From contig NZ_BDAI01000018.1 of NCBI RefSeq assembly GCF_002091755.1, forward strand, positions 1 to 64,000: a stretch of DNA of 64,000 nucleotides. Direction: 5' to 3'. Below the pieces are notes generated by a model. It did not search any database. It saw only the letters and a program-made list of their open reading frames with translations, and was not told where the DNA came from. A program made the translations under genes and the position numbers. This document shows positions 35,372 through 44,454 of this stretch, one piece after another (position 1 is the first letter of the stretch; each line of letters begins with the position of its first letter). The stretch is from Pseudomonas nitroreducens NBRC 12694. Lineage in GTDB: Bacteria > Pseudomonadota > Gammaproteobacteria > Pseudomonadales > Pseudomonadaceae.

Positions 35372-35860
35372 TCACCACCAGTACTTGCCGAAGTTTTCCG
35401 GGTTGGCCCAGAACTTCGCGTTGAGCCAGTCCGGGACCTGTTTGTATTCGTGCAGATCGTAGGTGAACAGCGTGATCACCTGGGCGTCGCGCTGGAAGCG
35501 CTCGCTGGCCTGCATGGCCAGGGCGTAGAAGTCCGCATCCTGCGCCTGGGCGGCGTCGAGGTCGACCAGTACGGCCACGCGGCTGCTGTTGAGGTTGCGG
35601 ATACCGCCCACCAGTTGCTGTGCCTCGCGGCGCGGCAAGTGCTCCAGGCAGTCGGCCAGCAGCGCCAGGTCGTAGCGCTGAGCGGCCAGCTCCGCTGGCA
35701 ATGCGCCGGCATCGGCGTGGAACAGCTCGCAATCCGGATGCGCCGCGAGGAAGGCATCCACGGCCGGTATCTGGCTGGCGCCCACCAGCAGCAAGCGCTG
35801 TGGCGCGTAGCGGTCGAGCAGGGCGGCGAGGGCTTGTTGCGGCGTGCGTGTCGAAATCAT
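35372..35860 (-). CDS. Methyltransferase-fold protein (DUF6231-like), unknown function
   Basis: This 162-residue protein looks like a reduced Rossmann methyltransferase: 'LLLVGAS' (glycine-rich loop, truncated), 'YDLALLADCLEHLP' (the D-x-x-E-H-L strand-4 motif of class I enzymes) and a later 'RVAVLVDLD'. The SAM-binding G-x-G-x-G is not intact, so catalysis is doubtful. ATG 35860 is preferred to a TTG 12 nt upstream. It precedes the YchJ-like gene in a probable two-gene operon. Confidence 0.75.
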   Translation of the reverse strand: MISTRTPQQALAALLDRYAPQRLLLVGASQIPAVDAFLAAHPDCELFHADAGALPAELAAQRYDLALLADCLEHLPRREAQQLVGGIRNLNSSRVAVLVDLDAAQAQDADFYALAMQASERFQRDAQVITLFTYDLHEYKQVPDWLNAKFWANPENFGKYWW

Positions 35861-36001
35861 CGGGCTCGTCAAAAGGCAAAAAATAATGAACGAAGACTAG
35901 CGTGTGACACCCATATGGCCTAGTGCTGGCGCATTCTGTCAGTCACGTCTTTACTCGGTAATTGTCGGTCAAGACCCGATCATTAGAGGAGACATAACTT
36001 T

Positions 36002-36634
36002 ATGAGCATCACAAGGACCGCTTTACCCCTGCTGCTGGTAAGCACGTTGCTCACCGGTTGCGCAGGGCTGCAGAAGTCCGATTGGCCGACTTGCGCCGTG
36101 GTTGGCGGTGTCGGTGGCGCAGGTCTGGGTTCCATCGAAAGCAGCGCCTGGGCCGGTTGGGGAGCCCTGATCGGTGGCGTGCTGGGTGCGTCCTACTGCT
36201 GGGTACATGGCGCTGCCGAACAAGTGGCCGAGGTCCCGCCGCCTGCGCCGGCTCCTGAGCCTGCTCCGGCTCCGCTGCCCAAGGAAGAGACCATCGTGGT
36301 GCGTGACCTGCACTTCGCCTTCGACTCGTCGAAGATCGATGCGCAGGACAAGGACAAGCTCGACACCATCGCTACCCGCCTGAAAGGCGAGGCCGCGAGC
36401 ACCGAGCTGAATATCGGCGGCCATACCGATAGCATCGGTACCGACGCCTACAACCAGAAACTGTCCGAGCGCCGCGCCAACGCCGTGTCCAACTACCTGG
36501 TCGATGCCGGCGTGCCTGCCAGCAGCATCAAGTCGGTGGTCGGTTATGGCGAGAGCCAGCCGGTCGCGGACAACAAGACCAAAGAAGGCCGCGCCGAGAA
36601 CCGTCGCGTGGAGATCAAGATCACGCGTCAGTAA
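36002..36634 (+). CDS. OmpA-family peptidoglycan-associated lipoprotein
   Basis: This 210-residue protein has a signal with lipobox 'LLTGC' (Cys20), a glycine-zipper-like hydrophobic stretch (about 33-62), a Pro/Ala linker ('PAPAPEPAPAPLP') and a C-terminal OmpA domain (about 98-210). The peptidoglycan-binding residues are in 'GGHTDSIGTDAYNQKLSERRA'. It should tether the outer membrane to the cell wall. An AGAGGAG ribosome site precedes the ATG; a hairpin terminator follows. Confidence 0.93.
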   Translation: MSITRTALPLLLVSTLLTGCAGLQKSDWPTCAVVGGVGGAGLGSIESSAWAGWGALIGGVLGASYCWVHGAAEQVAEVPPPAPAPEPAPAPLPKEETIVVRDLHFAFDSSKIDAQDKDKLDTIATRLKGEAASTELNIGGHTDSIGTDAYNQKLSERRANAVSNYLVDAGVPASSIKSVVGYGESQPVADNKTKEGRAENRRVEIKITRQ

Positions 36635-36653
36635 GTCGCTGTGATGTAGTCCG

Positions 36654-36680
36654 CAAAGGGGGCCTGGTGGCCCCCTTTGT
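36654..36680 (+). terminator. Hairpin terminator of the OmpA-family gene
   Basis: An 11-bp stem (36654-36664 with 36669-36679, 4-nt loop) ends in TTTGT, 20 nt after the stop. Confidence 0.75.
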
Positions 36681-36755
36681 CATTCCCGGTTGCCACTGGC
36701 ATAGCCGGGAGCAGAGGCGTATGTTCCCCGGCAAAGAAAAAACCGGGGGCATTTC

Positions 36756-37058
36756 ATGAAAGCGTTGTTGGGGCTGGGCAAGCTGATTGCCCTGTTGTTC
36801 TGGCTGGCGGTGCTGGCCAACCTGATCCAACCCTTCGCACATCCCTTCGCCCTGCTGCTCAATGCGGCCGGCGCGCTGATCCTGCTGATCCACATCCTCG
36901 AAGTCCTGGCGCTGCGCAAGCGTCTGCAGGGGCGCCCGCATCCGGGCATGGATCGCCTGCAGATCCTGCTGTTCGGCGTCTTTCATTTCGCGACCCTGCC
37001 GCAGCCGGCAGTGGCACAACCGGCACCCGCAAACGTAGAAGGAGATACCCATGCGTAA
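36756..37058 (+). CDS. DUF1145-family small membrane protein
   Basis: This 100-residue protein has about three hydrophobic helices ('LIALLFWLAVLANLI', 'FALLLNAAGALILLIHILEVL', 'MDRLQILLFGVFH') and a Pro-rich tail, typical of DUF1145. Function unknown. Its stop overlaps the next start by 8 nt, so the two are translationally coupled. Confidence 0.85.
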   Translation: MKALLGLGKLIALLFWLAVLANLIQPFAHPFALLLNAAGALILLIHILEVLALRKRLQGRPHPGMDRLQILLFGVFHFATLPQPAVAQPAPANVEGDTHA

Positions 37059-37815
37059 GTCGCTGCTGGGCCTCGCGCTGTTCGCCCCGTTGGCCTGTTC
37101 GGCTGCCGGCACCGTCTCGGTGGAAGCCAACACCGTGCTGCGTCTGCCGGTGAAGGGCGACAGCCTGAGCCTGGACCGTATCAGTGTCGGCCCGGAGGGC
37201 GCGCTGCTGATCCCGTCGCGGGTCAAGCAGCTGAAGATCGGCGAGCTGGACCTGGCGAAGAATGCGCGGATCGGCGTTTTCCCTGGCAATGATGCGCTGC
37301 AGATCGAAGTGCTGCACGGCAACCTCGCCGACGGTAGCGTGATCGCCGCGCAAGGTAGCTCCGGCAGCTTCGAGAAGCCCGCCAGCGGTGGCCGCAATCT
37401 GCTGCTGCGGCTGCAGGATGTGGCGGTGGAGAACCTGCTGATCGACGTCCGCGGCGGTGTCGGCGCACCGGGCTATGACGGCCTGGACGGCGGCAGTGCG
37501 CAGACTTCCGGCTGCCTGTGGGGCAGCGGCAAATCCGCCGGCGACGGGCAGGATGGCGCCGATGGCCAGACGGGCGCACCTGGCGGCGTGGTACGCCTGG
37601 AAGTGCCGGAGCAGTTCGACGTCGAGAAGGTCAAGGTACGTCTGGAAGGCGGTGCGGGCGGGGCGGGCGGCAAGCCCGGCAAGGCCGGGCCGCGCAGCGG
37701 CGAGAAGGGCTGCTGGTTCTATTCGGTGGCGGGCGAGAAGCCCGGCGCGGAAGGCCAGGGCGGTGCGGAAGGGGCGAAGGGCAGCGAAGGCCGCCTGGAC
37801 GTGAAACGCTTCTGA
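37051..37815 (+). CDS. Exported Gly-rich, collagen-like protein
   Basis: This 254-residue protein has a signal peptide ('FAPLACSAAG'), an N-terminal beta-rich part and two low-complexity segments of G-x-x triplets ('GAPGYDGLDGG', 'GDGQDGADGQTGAPGG'; then 'GGAGGAGGKPGKAGPRSGEKG' region and 'GAEGQGGAEGAKGSEG'), with two Cys (in 'SGCLWG' and 'KGCWF') that could form a disulfide. An AAGGAGA ribosome site sits 6 nt before the ATG, predicting strong translation. I know no function. A strong terminator follows. Confidence 0.85.
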   Translation: MRKSLLGLALFAPLACSAAGTVSVEANTVLRLPVKGDSLSLDRISVGPEGALLIPSRVKQLKIGELDLAKNARIGVFPGNDALQIEVLHGNLADGSVIAAQGSSGSFEKPASGGRNLLLRLQDVAVENLLIDVRGGVGAPGYDGLDGGSAQTSGCLWGSGKSAGDGQDGADGQTGAPGGVVRLEVPEQFDVEKVKVRLEGGAGGAGGKPGKAGPRSGEKGCWFYSVAGEKPGAEGQGGAEGAKGSEGRLDVKRF

Positions 37816-37836
37816 ACCCCTGGCTCGTTTCAACTG

Positions 37837-37870
37837 AAGGCCCGCCCGGCTAGCCAGGCGGGCCTTTTGT
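37837..37870 (+). terminator. Rho-independent terminator after the Gly-rich gene
   Basis: A 10-bp stem (37837-37846 with 37857-37866) and 10-nt loop are followed by TTTTG. It abuts the stop of the convergent CopD-like gene and may serve both directions. Confidence 0.8.
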
Positions 37871-38335
37871 TTACCAGTGCGGGCGTGCTGCGACGAAGGC
37901 CACCAGCGCCATGCCGATCAGCAGGTTCAGGCCCACGGTCTTGCGGATCTTGCCCAGCGCGGCGCCACCGGCTGGCCAGTCCTCGGCGCCCACCGCGCGG
38001 CGCAGTTCCGGCAACTGCAGCGCCTGGATGCGCAGGAACAGCGCGAGCATCGCGACATACAACCCCATCATTACCTGCACGTAGCGCGGCGCGCCGGCCA
38101 TGCCGTTGAAGCTCAGGTGCAGCATGCCCACGCCGGTCACCGGCAGCAGGATCACCGCCGCCCACACCCAGCGGAAGAAGCGCGGGAAGACCTCCAGCCA
38201 CAGCTTCAGCCGGGCCGGTGCCTCCAGCGCGGCGACGGCGGCCGGGCGCAGCACCATCCAGGCGAAGAACATGCCGCCAACCCAGACCAGGGCGGCCAGG
38301 AGGTGCAGGGCATAGACGAAGGCAAAGGGTGTCAT
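37871..38335 (-). CDS. CopD-like/DUF2269-type four-helix membrane protein
   Basis: This 154-residue protein has four predicted membrane helices with conserved His at 'ALHLLAALVWVGGMFF' (first helix) and 'GVGMLHLSF' (second), the pattern of CopD/haem-like small membrane proteins. Copper transport is a family label only; no copper genes are adjacent. It starts at ATG 38335 and is divergent from dinG. Confidence 0.85.
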   Translation of the reverse strand: MTPFAFVYALHLLAALVWVGGMFFAWMVLRPAAVAALEAPARLKLWLEVFPRFFRWVWAAVILLPVTGVGMLHLSFNGMAGAPRYVQVMMGLYVAMLALFLRIQALQLPELRRAVGAEDWPAGGAALGKIRKTVGLNLLIGMALVAFVAARPHW

Positions 38336-38457
38336 TCGGACGATCTCCGCTGGCGATTGAAGACAAGCGCGCTATCATAGCCGCCGATTCGAACCACTGA
38401 AAATTTATCCAGCATCCGGATGTGTCCATTGCGCCGCGTCCGGGGCCCGGGAAGTCC

Positions 38458-40602
38458 ATGCTCAGCACCGAACTCAAGGCCACGATCCAGGGCGCCTACT
38501 CGCGCTTCCTCGAGGCCAAGGAACTCAAGCCGCGCTACGGCCAGCGCCTGATGATCGCCGAAGTCGCCAAGGTCCTGGGGACCATCGCCAGCGACGAGGA
38601 AGGCCATCGCCTGGGCGATGCCGCCGTGGTCGCCGTGGAAGCCGGCACCGGCACCGGCAAGACCGTCGCCTACAGCCTTGCCGCCATCGCCTGCGCCAAG
38701 GCCGCGGGCAAGCGCCTGGTGGTCGCCACCGCCACCGTCGCCCTGCAGGAGCAGATCGTCCACAAGGACCTGCCCGACCTGTTGCGCAACTCCGGCCTGT
38801 CGTTCAGCTTCGCCCTGGCCAAGGGGCGCGGGCGCTACATGTGCCTGTCCAAGCTCGACCACCTGCTGCAGGAAGGCCAGGCGCAGAGCGCCACCGCCCA
38901 ACTGTTCGAGGAGGAAGGCTTCCGCATCGACGTGGACGAGACCTCCACCAAGCTGTTCAACCAGATGATCGAGCGCCTGGCTGGCAACCGCTGGGACGGC
39001 GACCGCGACTCATGGCCCGAAGCCATCGAGGACGCGCAGTGGGCGCAGGTGACCACCGACCACAGCCAGTGCACCAACCGCCATTGCCCGAACTTCCAGC
39101 AGTGCGCCTTCTACAAGGCGCGCGAAGGCATGACCAAGGTCGACGTGATCGTCACCAACCATGACCTGGTGCTGGCCGATCTGGCGTTGGGCGGCGGCGC
39201 GATTCTGCCGGACCCGCGCGACACCCTTTACGTGTTCGACGAAGGCCACCACCTGCCGGATAAGGCCATCGGCCACTTCGCCCACTTCACTCGCCTGCGC
39301 GCCACCGCCGACTGGCTGGGCCAGGTGGAGAAGAACCTGACCAAGCTGCTGGCGCAGAACCCGCTGCCGGGCGACCTTGGCCGCCTGATCGAGCAGGTGC
39401 CGGAACTGGCCCGAGAGCTGCGCACGCACCAGCAGTTCATGTTCACCGCCTGCGAAGAGGTCGGTGACTTCCGTGCCGGCGAGGACATGGAAGGCCGCGA
39501 GCGACCGCGCCATCGTTTCGAAGGCGGGGTGATCCCCGAGCACATCCGCGAGATGGGCATCGAACTGAAGAAGGGCTTCTCCAAGCTCACCGACCTCTTC
39601 ACCCGCCTGACCGAGCTGCTCAAGGAGGCCATGGACGGGGAGGGCAGCGTCGGCATCGCCAGCCACCAGGCAGAAGAGTGGTACCCGCTGTTCGGCAGCC
39701 TGCTGTCCCGCGCCCAGGGCAACTGGGAATTGTGGACCGCCTTCACCAGCGAGGACCCGGAAGACAGCCCGCCCATGGCGCGCTGGCTGACCCTCGCCGA
39801 GAGCGGCACCTTCTACGACATCGAGGCCAACGCCAGCCCGATCCTCGCCGCCGAGACCCTGCGCCGCAACCTGTGGAATGTGGCCTACGGCGTGCTGGTG
39901 ACCTCCGCGACCCTCACCGCGCTGGGTACCTTCGACCGCTACCGCATGCGCGCCGGCCTGCCTCGCGCGGCGGTCACTGCCGTGGTGCCGAGTCCGTTCC
40001 ACCACGCCGACGCTGGCGTGTTGCGCGTGCCGGACCTGAAGGCCGACCCGCGCGATGCTGCCGCGCATACCGGCGCGATCATTCGCGAGTTGCCGGAGAT
40101 AGTCGAAGGTTCGCGTGGTTCGCTGATCCTGTTCTCCTCGCGCAAGCAGATGCAGGAAGTCTTCGACGGCCTGGACCGCGACTGGCGCAAGCGCGTGCTG
40201 ATCCAGGGCAACCTGTCCAAGCAGGAAACCCTGAACAAGCACCGCTCCCGCGTGGACGATGGCGAGCCGAGCGTGCTGTTCGGCCTGGCCAGCTTCTCCG
40301 AGGGCGTGGACCTGCCCGGCGCCTATTGCGAGCACGTGGTGATCGCCAAGATTCCCTTCGCCGTGCCGGACGATCCGGTGGAAGCGGCGCTGTCGGAATG
40401 GATCGAGGCGCGCGGCGGCAATCCCTTCATGGAGATCGCCGTGCCCGACGCCTCGCTGCGTCTGGTGCAGGCCTGCGGCCGGCTGCTGCGGACCGAGCAG
40501 GACCGCGGCACCATTACGCTGCTGGACCGTCGCGTCGTGACGCAACGCTACGGCAAGGCCATTCTTAATGCATTGCCGCCGTTCCGCCGCGAAATTGCTT
40601 GA
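38458..40602 (+). CDS. dinG: ATP-dependent DNA helicase DinG
   Basis: This 714-residue 5'-3' superfamily 2 helicase is of the XPD-like iron-sulfur type. Walker A is 'GTGTGKT' near 64; the iron-sulfur Cys are in 'YMCLSK' (near 128) and 'CTNRHCPNFQQC' (about 205-216); the DEAH-like box is 'DEGHH' near 261. Motif VI-like 'LVQACGRLLRTEQDRG' is near the C-terminus. It resolves R-loops and other structures during replication. ATG 38458 gives the family length; a GTG 36 nt upstream is an alternative. Confidence 0.95.
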   Translation: MLSTELKATIQGAYSRFLEAKELKPRYGQRLMIAEVAKVLGTIASDEEGHRLGDAAVVAVEAGTGTGKTVAYSLAAIACAKAAGKRLVVATATVALQEQIVHKDLPDLLRNSGLSFSFALAKGRGRYMCLSKLDHLLQEGQAQSATAQLFEEEGFRIDVDETSTKLFNQMIERLAGNRWDGDRDSWPEAIEDAQWAQVTTDHSQCTNRHCPNFQQCAFYKAREGMTKVDVIVTNHDLVLADLALGGGAILPDPRDTLYVFDEGHHLPDKAIGHFAHFTRLRATADWLGQVEKNLTKLLAQNPLPGDLGRLIEQVPELARELRTHQQFMFTACEEVGDFRAGEDMEGRERPRHRFEGGVIPEHIREMGIELKKGFSKLTDLFTRLTELLKEAMDGEGSVGIASHQAEEWYPLFGSLLSRAQGNWELWTAFTSEDPEDSPPMARWLTLAESGTFYDIEANASPILAAETLRRNLWNVAYGVLVTSATLTALGTFDRYRMRAGLPRAAVTAVVPSPFHHADAGVLRVPDLKADPRDAAAHTGAIIRELPEIVEGSRGSLILFSSRKQMQEVFDGLDRDWRKRVLIQGNLSKQETLNKHRSRVDDGEPSVLFGLASFSEGVDLPGAYCEHVVIAKIPFAVPDDPVEAALSEWIEARGGNPFMEIAVPDASLRLVQACGRLLRTEQDRGTITLLDRRVVTQRYGKAILNALPPFRREIA

Positions 40603-40642
40603 GTGTGCGGGAGCGAGTTCCCGCGCTGGCTGTCAAACGATC

Positions 40643-40661
40643 GCCCGCCGTCCGGCGGGCG
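40643..40661 (+). terminator. Hairpin between dinG and the glycosidase gene
   Basis: A 7-bp GC stem (40643-40649 with 40654-40660, 4-nt loop) and a nearby smaller inverted repeat (40607-40612 with 40619-40624) follow dinG. There is no T-run, so termination is uncertain. Confidence 0.4.
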
Positions 40662-40681
40662 TGTTGCAAGGATTCGAATCC

Positions 40682-42946
40682 ATGACTTCGATGCGTTGGC
40701 ATCTGCCGTTGCTGCTCAGCCTGGCCATCGCCAGTGCCCCGGCCTGGTCGGCTGGCGGCAATGAAACCCTGTTCAACTTCGTCAAGCCGATGGCTGTGGT
40801 CTCGATCACCACACAGAACGCCGACCTGCCCAGTTCCACTGCCGAGGCCACGCCAGAGGGCGAGATCCTGCGTCGGGTGAACTTCAACCCTGCGCCGCAG
40901 CCGACCCTGCGCCTGGCACCGTCCAGCGGCAGCTGGGACTGGTCGCAGTCGGACAGCATGAGCCTGCGCATCCAGAACGCCATGGACTGGGCCATCACCC
41001 TGGAGGTGGAAATCGAAGGCGTTGCCGGCGCCCCCGGCCTGCGCGCGAGCATCGCCCTGCCGCCGGGCCCGGCGCAGACCCTGGTGATCCCGCTGCACGC
41101 CATCGCCCCGGAAGATTTCGGCATGCGCGCCGGCGTGCCCATGCCTGTCACCCAGGACGGCCAGCGCCTGCTGCTGGCGAGCAAGGTCACCGGCGAGCTG
41201 AACCGCAGCCAGGTCGGTGCGGTGAAGCTGTTTCTGACTTCGCCCAAGGCGGCCCAGGACATTCTCGTCGGCCGCTTCGGCACCCGCGCCGGCAACGACG
41301 AATACCACAAGGCGTACACCGGCATCGTCGATGGCTTCGGCCAGTCCACCCGCAGCGACTGGCCGGAAAAGGTCAAGAGTGCCGAGCAACTGGCCAACGC
41401 CTGGAAAGGCGAAGGCGAACAGCTGAGCAAATGGAAGCCCGCGCCCGGCCGCGACGCCTTTGGCGGGCTGCTGGATGGCCCGGCCTTCGAAGGCACCGGC
41501 TTCTTCCGCACCGAAAAACGCAATGGCCGCTGGTGGCTGGTGACGCCCGAAGGGCACTCGTTCTGGTCCATGGGCGTCAACGCGGTGAATGCCGACAGCA
41601 GCCAGACCTACGTCGAAGGCCGCGAATACATGTTCGCCAGCCTGCCCAAGGAGGACGAGCCGCTGGCCGCCTTCTACGGCCAGCGCGACGACCGCAGCGG
41701 CGTCGGCGCCCAGCAGGGCCGTGCGTTCGGCAACGGGCGCTGGTTCGATTTCTATGCCGCCAACCGCTTCCGCGCCGATGGTGGGCTGACCGGCGACGCC
41801 GCGGCAGCCGCCTGGCGCGAGCGCACCGTACAGCGCCTGGGTTCCTGGGGCTTCAATACCCTGGGCGACTGGAGCGATCCGGCCTTCGCCGACGATCCGC
41901 GCATGCCCTACAGCGTGCCGCTGTCCATCAGCGGCGATTACGCCACGGTGAGCACCGGCTACGACTGGTGGGGCGCCATGCCCGACCCCTTCGACCCGCG
42001 CTTTGCCATGGCCGCCGAGCGCGCCATCGCCATTGCCGCCCGCGACCATCGCGAGGATGCGTGGCTGCTGGGCTACTACGCCGATAATGAACTGGCCTGG
42101 GCCGGCCGTGGCGACGACGACCAGGCGCACTTCGCCCTGGCCTTCGGCACGCTCAAGCTATCCACCGACAGCCCGGCCAAGCGTGCCTTCATCAAGCAAC
42201 TCAAGGACAAGTACGAGGATCACGAACAGCTTGCCGAGGCCTGGGGTGTGCAGCTGGGTTCCTGGGAAGACCTCGATGCGCCGGGCTACCAGGCGCCGGT
42301 TCCGAGCGAGGCGCACCCGGCCATTGCCCAGGACTACAGCGCCTTCCTGCGCCTGTATGCCGACCAGTACTTCAAGACCCTGAAGGACTCGCTGCAATGG
42401 CATGCGCCGAACCATCTGCTGCTCGGCCCGCGCTTCGCCGTCAGCACGCCGGAGGCGCTGGCCTCCTGCGCGCAGTACTGCGACATCCTCAGCTTCAACC
42501 TCTACGTACCGCTACCGCGGCAGGGCTTCGACGCCAACTACGTGCGCAGCCTGGACAAGCCGGTACTGATCACCGAGTTCCACTTCGGCTCCCGTGACCG
42601 CGGGCCGTTCTGGGGCGGTGTCGCCGAGGTATACAACGAGCAGCAGCGTGGCGAGGCGTACCAGCGCTTCCTCGCCGAGGCGGCGAAGCAGCCGAACATC
42701 GTCGGTGCGCACTGGTTCCAGTACCTCGACCAGCCGGTGACCGGGCGCCTGCTCGATGGCGAGAACGGCCACATCGGTCTGGTCGGCATCACCGACCTGC
42801 CGTTCACCGGCTTCGTCGACGCCGTGCGCAAGGCCAACCAGCAGACACTCAAGGGTATCGACGAGCAGGCCCGCGCCGCCGCCAAGGTGGCGCCGGATCC
42901 CGCACCGAAGCCGGTGCCGGCTGCCGACAGCGATGACGAGGAGTAG
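40682..42946 (+). CDS. Exported clan-A glycoside hydrolase, beta-agarase/GH50-like
   Basis: This 754-residue protein has a signal peptide (about 1-25, 'ASAPAWSAGG'), an N-terminal beta-sandwich with carbohydrate-module character (about 30-230), and a TIM-barrel domain beginning around 'RWWLVTPEGHSFWSMGVNAV'. The likely acid/base Glu is in 'YYADNELAW' (near 470) and the nucleophile Glu in 'LITEFHFGS' (near 631), the clan GH-A spacing. The opening of the barrel resembles GH50 beta-agarases, but the substrate in a pseudomonad is unknown. The last 25 residues are Pro/Asp/Glu-rich. ATG 40682 is chosen over an in-frame ATG nine bases later. Confidence 0.8.
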   Translation: MTSMRWHLPLLLSLAIASAPAWSAGGNETLFNFVKPMAVVSITTQNADLPSSTAEATPEGEILRRVNFNPAPQPTLRLAPSSGSWDWSQSDSMSLRIQNAMDWAITLEVEIEGVAGAPGLRASIALPPGPAQTLVIPLHAIAPEDFGMRAGVPMPVTQDGQRLLLASKVTGELNRSQVGAVKLFLTSPKAAQDILVGRFGTRAGNDEYHKAYTGIVDGFGQSTRSDWPEKVKSAEQLANAWKGEGEQLSKWKPAPGRDAFGGLLDGPAFEGTGFFRTEKRNGRWWLVTPEGHSFWSMGVNAVNADSSQTYVEGREYMFASLPKEDEPLAAFYGQRDDRSGVGAQQGRAFGNGRWFDFYAANRFRADGGLTGDAAAAAWRERTVQRLGSWGFNTLGDWSDPAFADDPRMPYSVPLSISGDYATVSTGYDWWGAMPDPFDPRFAMAAERAIAIAARDHREDAWLLGYYADNELAWAGRGDDDQAHFALAFGTLKLSTDSPAKRAFIKQLKDKYEDHEQLAEAWGVQLGSWEDLDAPGYQAPVPSEAHPAIAQDYSAFLRLYADQYFKTLKDSLQWHAPNHLLLGPRFAVSTPEALASCAQYCDILSFNLYVPLPRQGFDANYVRSLDKPVLITEFHFGSRDRGPFWGGVAEVYNEQQRGEAYQRFLAEAAKQPNIVGAHWFQYLDQPVTGRLLDGENGHIGLVGITDLPFTGFVDAVRKANQQTLKGIDEQARAAAKVAPDPAPKPVPAADSDDEE

Positions 42947-42981
42947 GCGTCGGAGCAATGATTCGTCATTCGTGAAGCCGC

Positions 42982-43005
42982 ACCCTGCCTTCGGCAGGGT
43001 TCCCA
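42982..43005 (+). terminator. Probable terminator of the glycosidase gene
   Basis: An 8-bp stem (42982-42989 with 42993-43000) with a very tight loop, followed by TTCCC, lies 36 nt after the stop. Confidence 0.55.
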
Positions 43006-43063
43006 GGGGCGGAGCGCGCTGAAAGAATGGCGCCTCCGCCCCTGCTCATTTCCGGAGTTTGAG

Positions 43064-44209
43064 ATGACCCTGAACGGCCACTGCGATCCGCGCTTCACTC
43101 CCGTTGCCGATGCTTTCAGCGCGCTGTTCGAGGACCCGCAGGAGCGCGGTGCGGCGCTGTGCATCCAGGTCGGCGGCGAAACCGTGGTCGATCTCTGGGC
43201 CGGCAGCGCGGGCAAGGAACCGGGCCAGGACTGGCAGGCCGATACGTTGCTCAACCTGTTCTCCTGCACCAAGACTTTCGCTGCCGTCGCTGCGCTGCAA
43301 CTGGTGGGAGAAGGGCGGCTCGACCTTGATGCGCCGGTGGCGCGCTATTGGCCGGAGTTCGAGCAGGCCGGCAAGCAGGGCATCACCGTGCGCCAGCTCC
43401 TGTGCCATCGCGCGGGCCTGCCGGCGATTCGCGAGCCGCTGGCGCCCGAGGCGCTATACGACTGGGACAGCATGACGGCCGCGCTCGCCGGCGAAACGCC
43501 CTGGTGGACACCCGGCGTCGAGCATGGCTATGCCCCCATCACCTACGGCTGGCTGATCGGCGAAGTGATCCGCCGTGTCGACGGTCGCGAGCCGGGTGCC
43601 GCCATCGTCGAGCGCACGGCCAAGCCATTGGGGCTGGATTTCCACATCGGCCTGGGTGACGCCGAATTCCACCGTGTAGCGCACATCGCCCGCGGCAAGG
43701 GCAACCTGGGCGACGCCGCGGCGCAACGGTTGCTACGGACCATGATGACCGACGCCGCCGCACTTTCCACCCGCGCCTTCACCAATCCGCCGTCGGTGCT
43801 CACCAGCACCAACAAGCCGGAATGGCGGCGCATGTCGCAGCCGGCGGCCAATGGCCATGGCAATGCGCGCTCGCTGGCGGGCTTCTACGATGGTCTCCTG
43901 CAGGGCAAGTTGCTGGACGAAGCGCTGCTGGCCGAGCTCACCCGCGAACATGCCGTCGGCGAGGATCGAACTTTGTTGACCTGTACGCGCTTCGGTCTTG
44001 GTTGCATGCTTGACCAGCCGAATGTCGCCAACGCCACTTACGGCCTTGGCCCGCAGGCCTTCGGCCATCCGGGGGCCGGTGGCTCCATCGGCTTCGCCGA
44101 CCCGGAGCGTGAGCTGGCCTTCGGGTTCGTCGTCAACACCCTTGGCCCCTACGTGCTGATGGACCCACGCGCCCAGCGCCTGGCGCACCTCGCCGGCGAC
44201 TGCCTGTAG
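43064..44209 (+). CDS. Serine hydrolase of the beta-lactamase/esterase (EstB) family
   Basis: This 381-residue enzyme has the S-x-x-K motif 'SCTK' (Ser67, Lys70), a Y-x-x-like Tyr161 in 'PITYGWLIG' and the third-box equivalent 'HPGAGGSIGFADP' near 328, as in class C-like esterases. No signal peptide is visible, so it is probably a cytoplasmic carboxylesterase, not a beta-lactamase. CGGAG lies 8 nt before ATG 43064. Confidence 0.9.
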   Translation: MTLNGHCDPRFTPVADAFSALFEDPQERGAALCIQVGGETVVDLWAGSAGKEPGQDWQADTLLNLFSCTKTFAAVAALQLVGEGRLDLDAPVARYWPEFEQAGKQGITVRQLLCHRAGLPAIREPLAPEALYDWDSMTAALAGETPWWTPGVEHGYAPITYGWLIGEVIRRVDGREPGAAIVERTAKPLGLDFHIGLGDAEFHRVAHIARGKGNLGDAAAQRLLRTMMTDAAALSTRAFTNPPSVLTSTNKPEWRRMSQPAANGHGNARSLAGFYDGLLQGKLLDEALLAELTREHAVGEDRTLLTCTRFGLGCMLDQPNVANATYGLGPQAFGHPGAGGSIGFADPERELAFGFVVNTLGPYVLMDPRAQRLAHLAGDCL

Positions 44210-44215
44210 CGACGA

Positions 44216-44237
44216 GCGGGAGGAACCTTCCTCCCGC
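44216..44237 (+). terminator. Hairpin after the serine hydrolase gene
   Basis: A 9-bp stem (44216-44224 with 44229-44237) with a 4-nt loop begins 7 nt after the stop. The following bases are only moderately T-rich. Confidence 0.55.
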
Positions 44238-44454
44238 CGCACCTTCTTAAGGTCGTCCGCTTTTGCCGTCGCGCTTGCGTGCGTGACGGCGTTCCCTGCG
44301 TGCAAACATGCGCCGCTCGTCAGTTCGAGATTAAAATCTCGTTCCAACTGAGTAAGTTATGTACAACTCTTAAGCCGATTGCTGAAGTCAGGGTGCCACC
44401 GCCTACCGGTGGCGCCTGGCCTCCCTTCATGTTCCGACTTGTGGAATCGCTCCC

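Noticed and set aside
39010..40545. 511-codon minus-strand frame opposite dinG
   Set aside because: Shadow frame; DinG motifs cover the plus strand throughout.
43064..44209. Beta-lactamase resistance gene
   Set aside because: The S-x-x-K fold is shared by many esterases; no signal peptide and no class A/C/D specific motifs are present.
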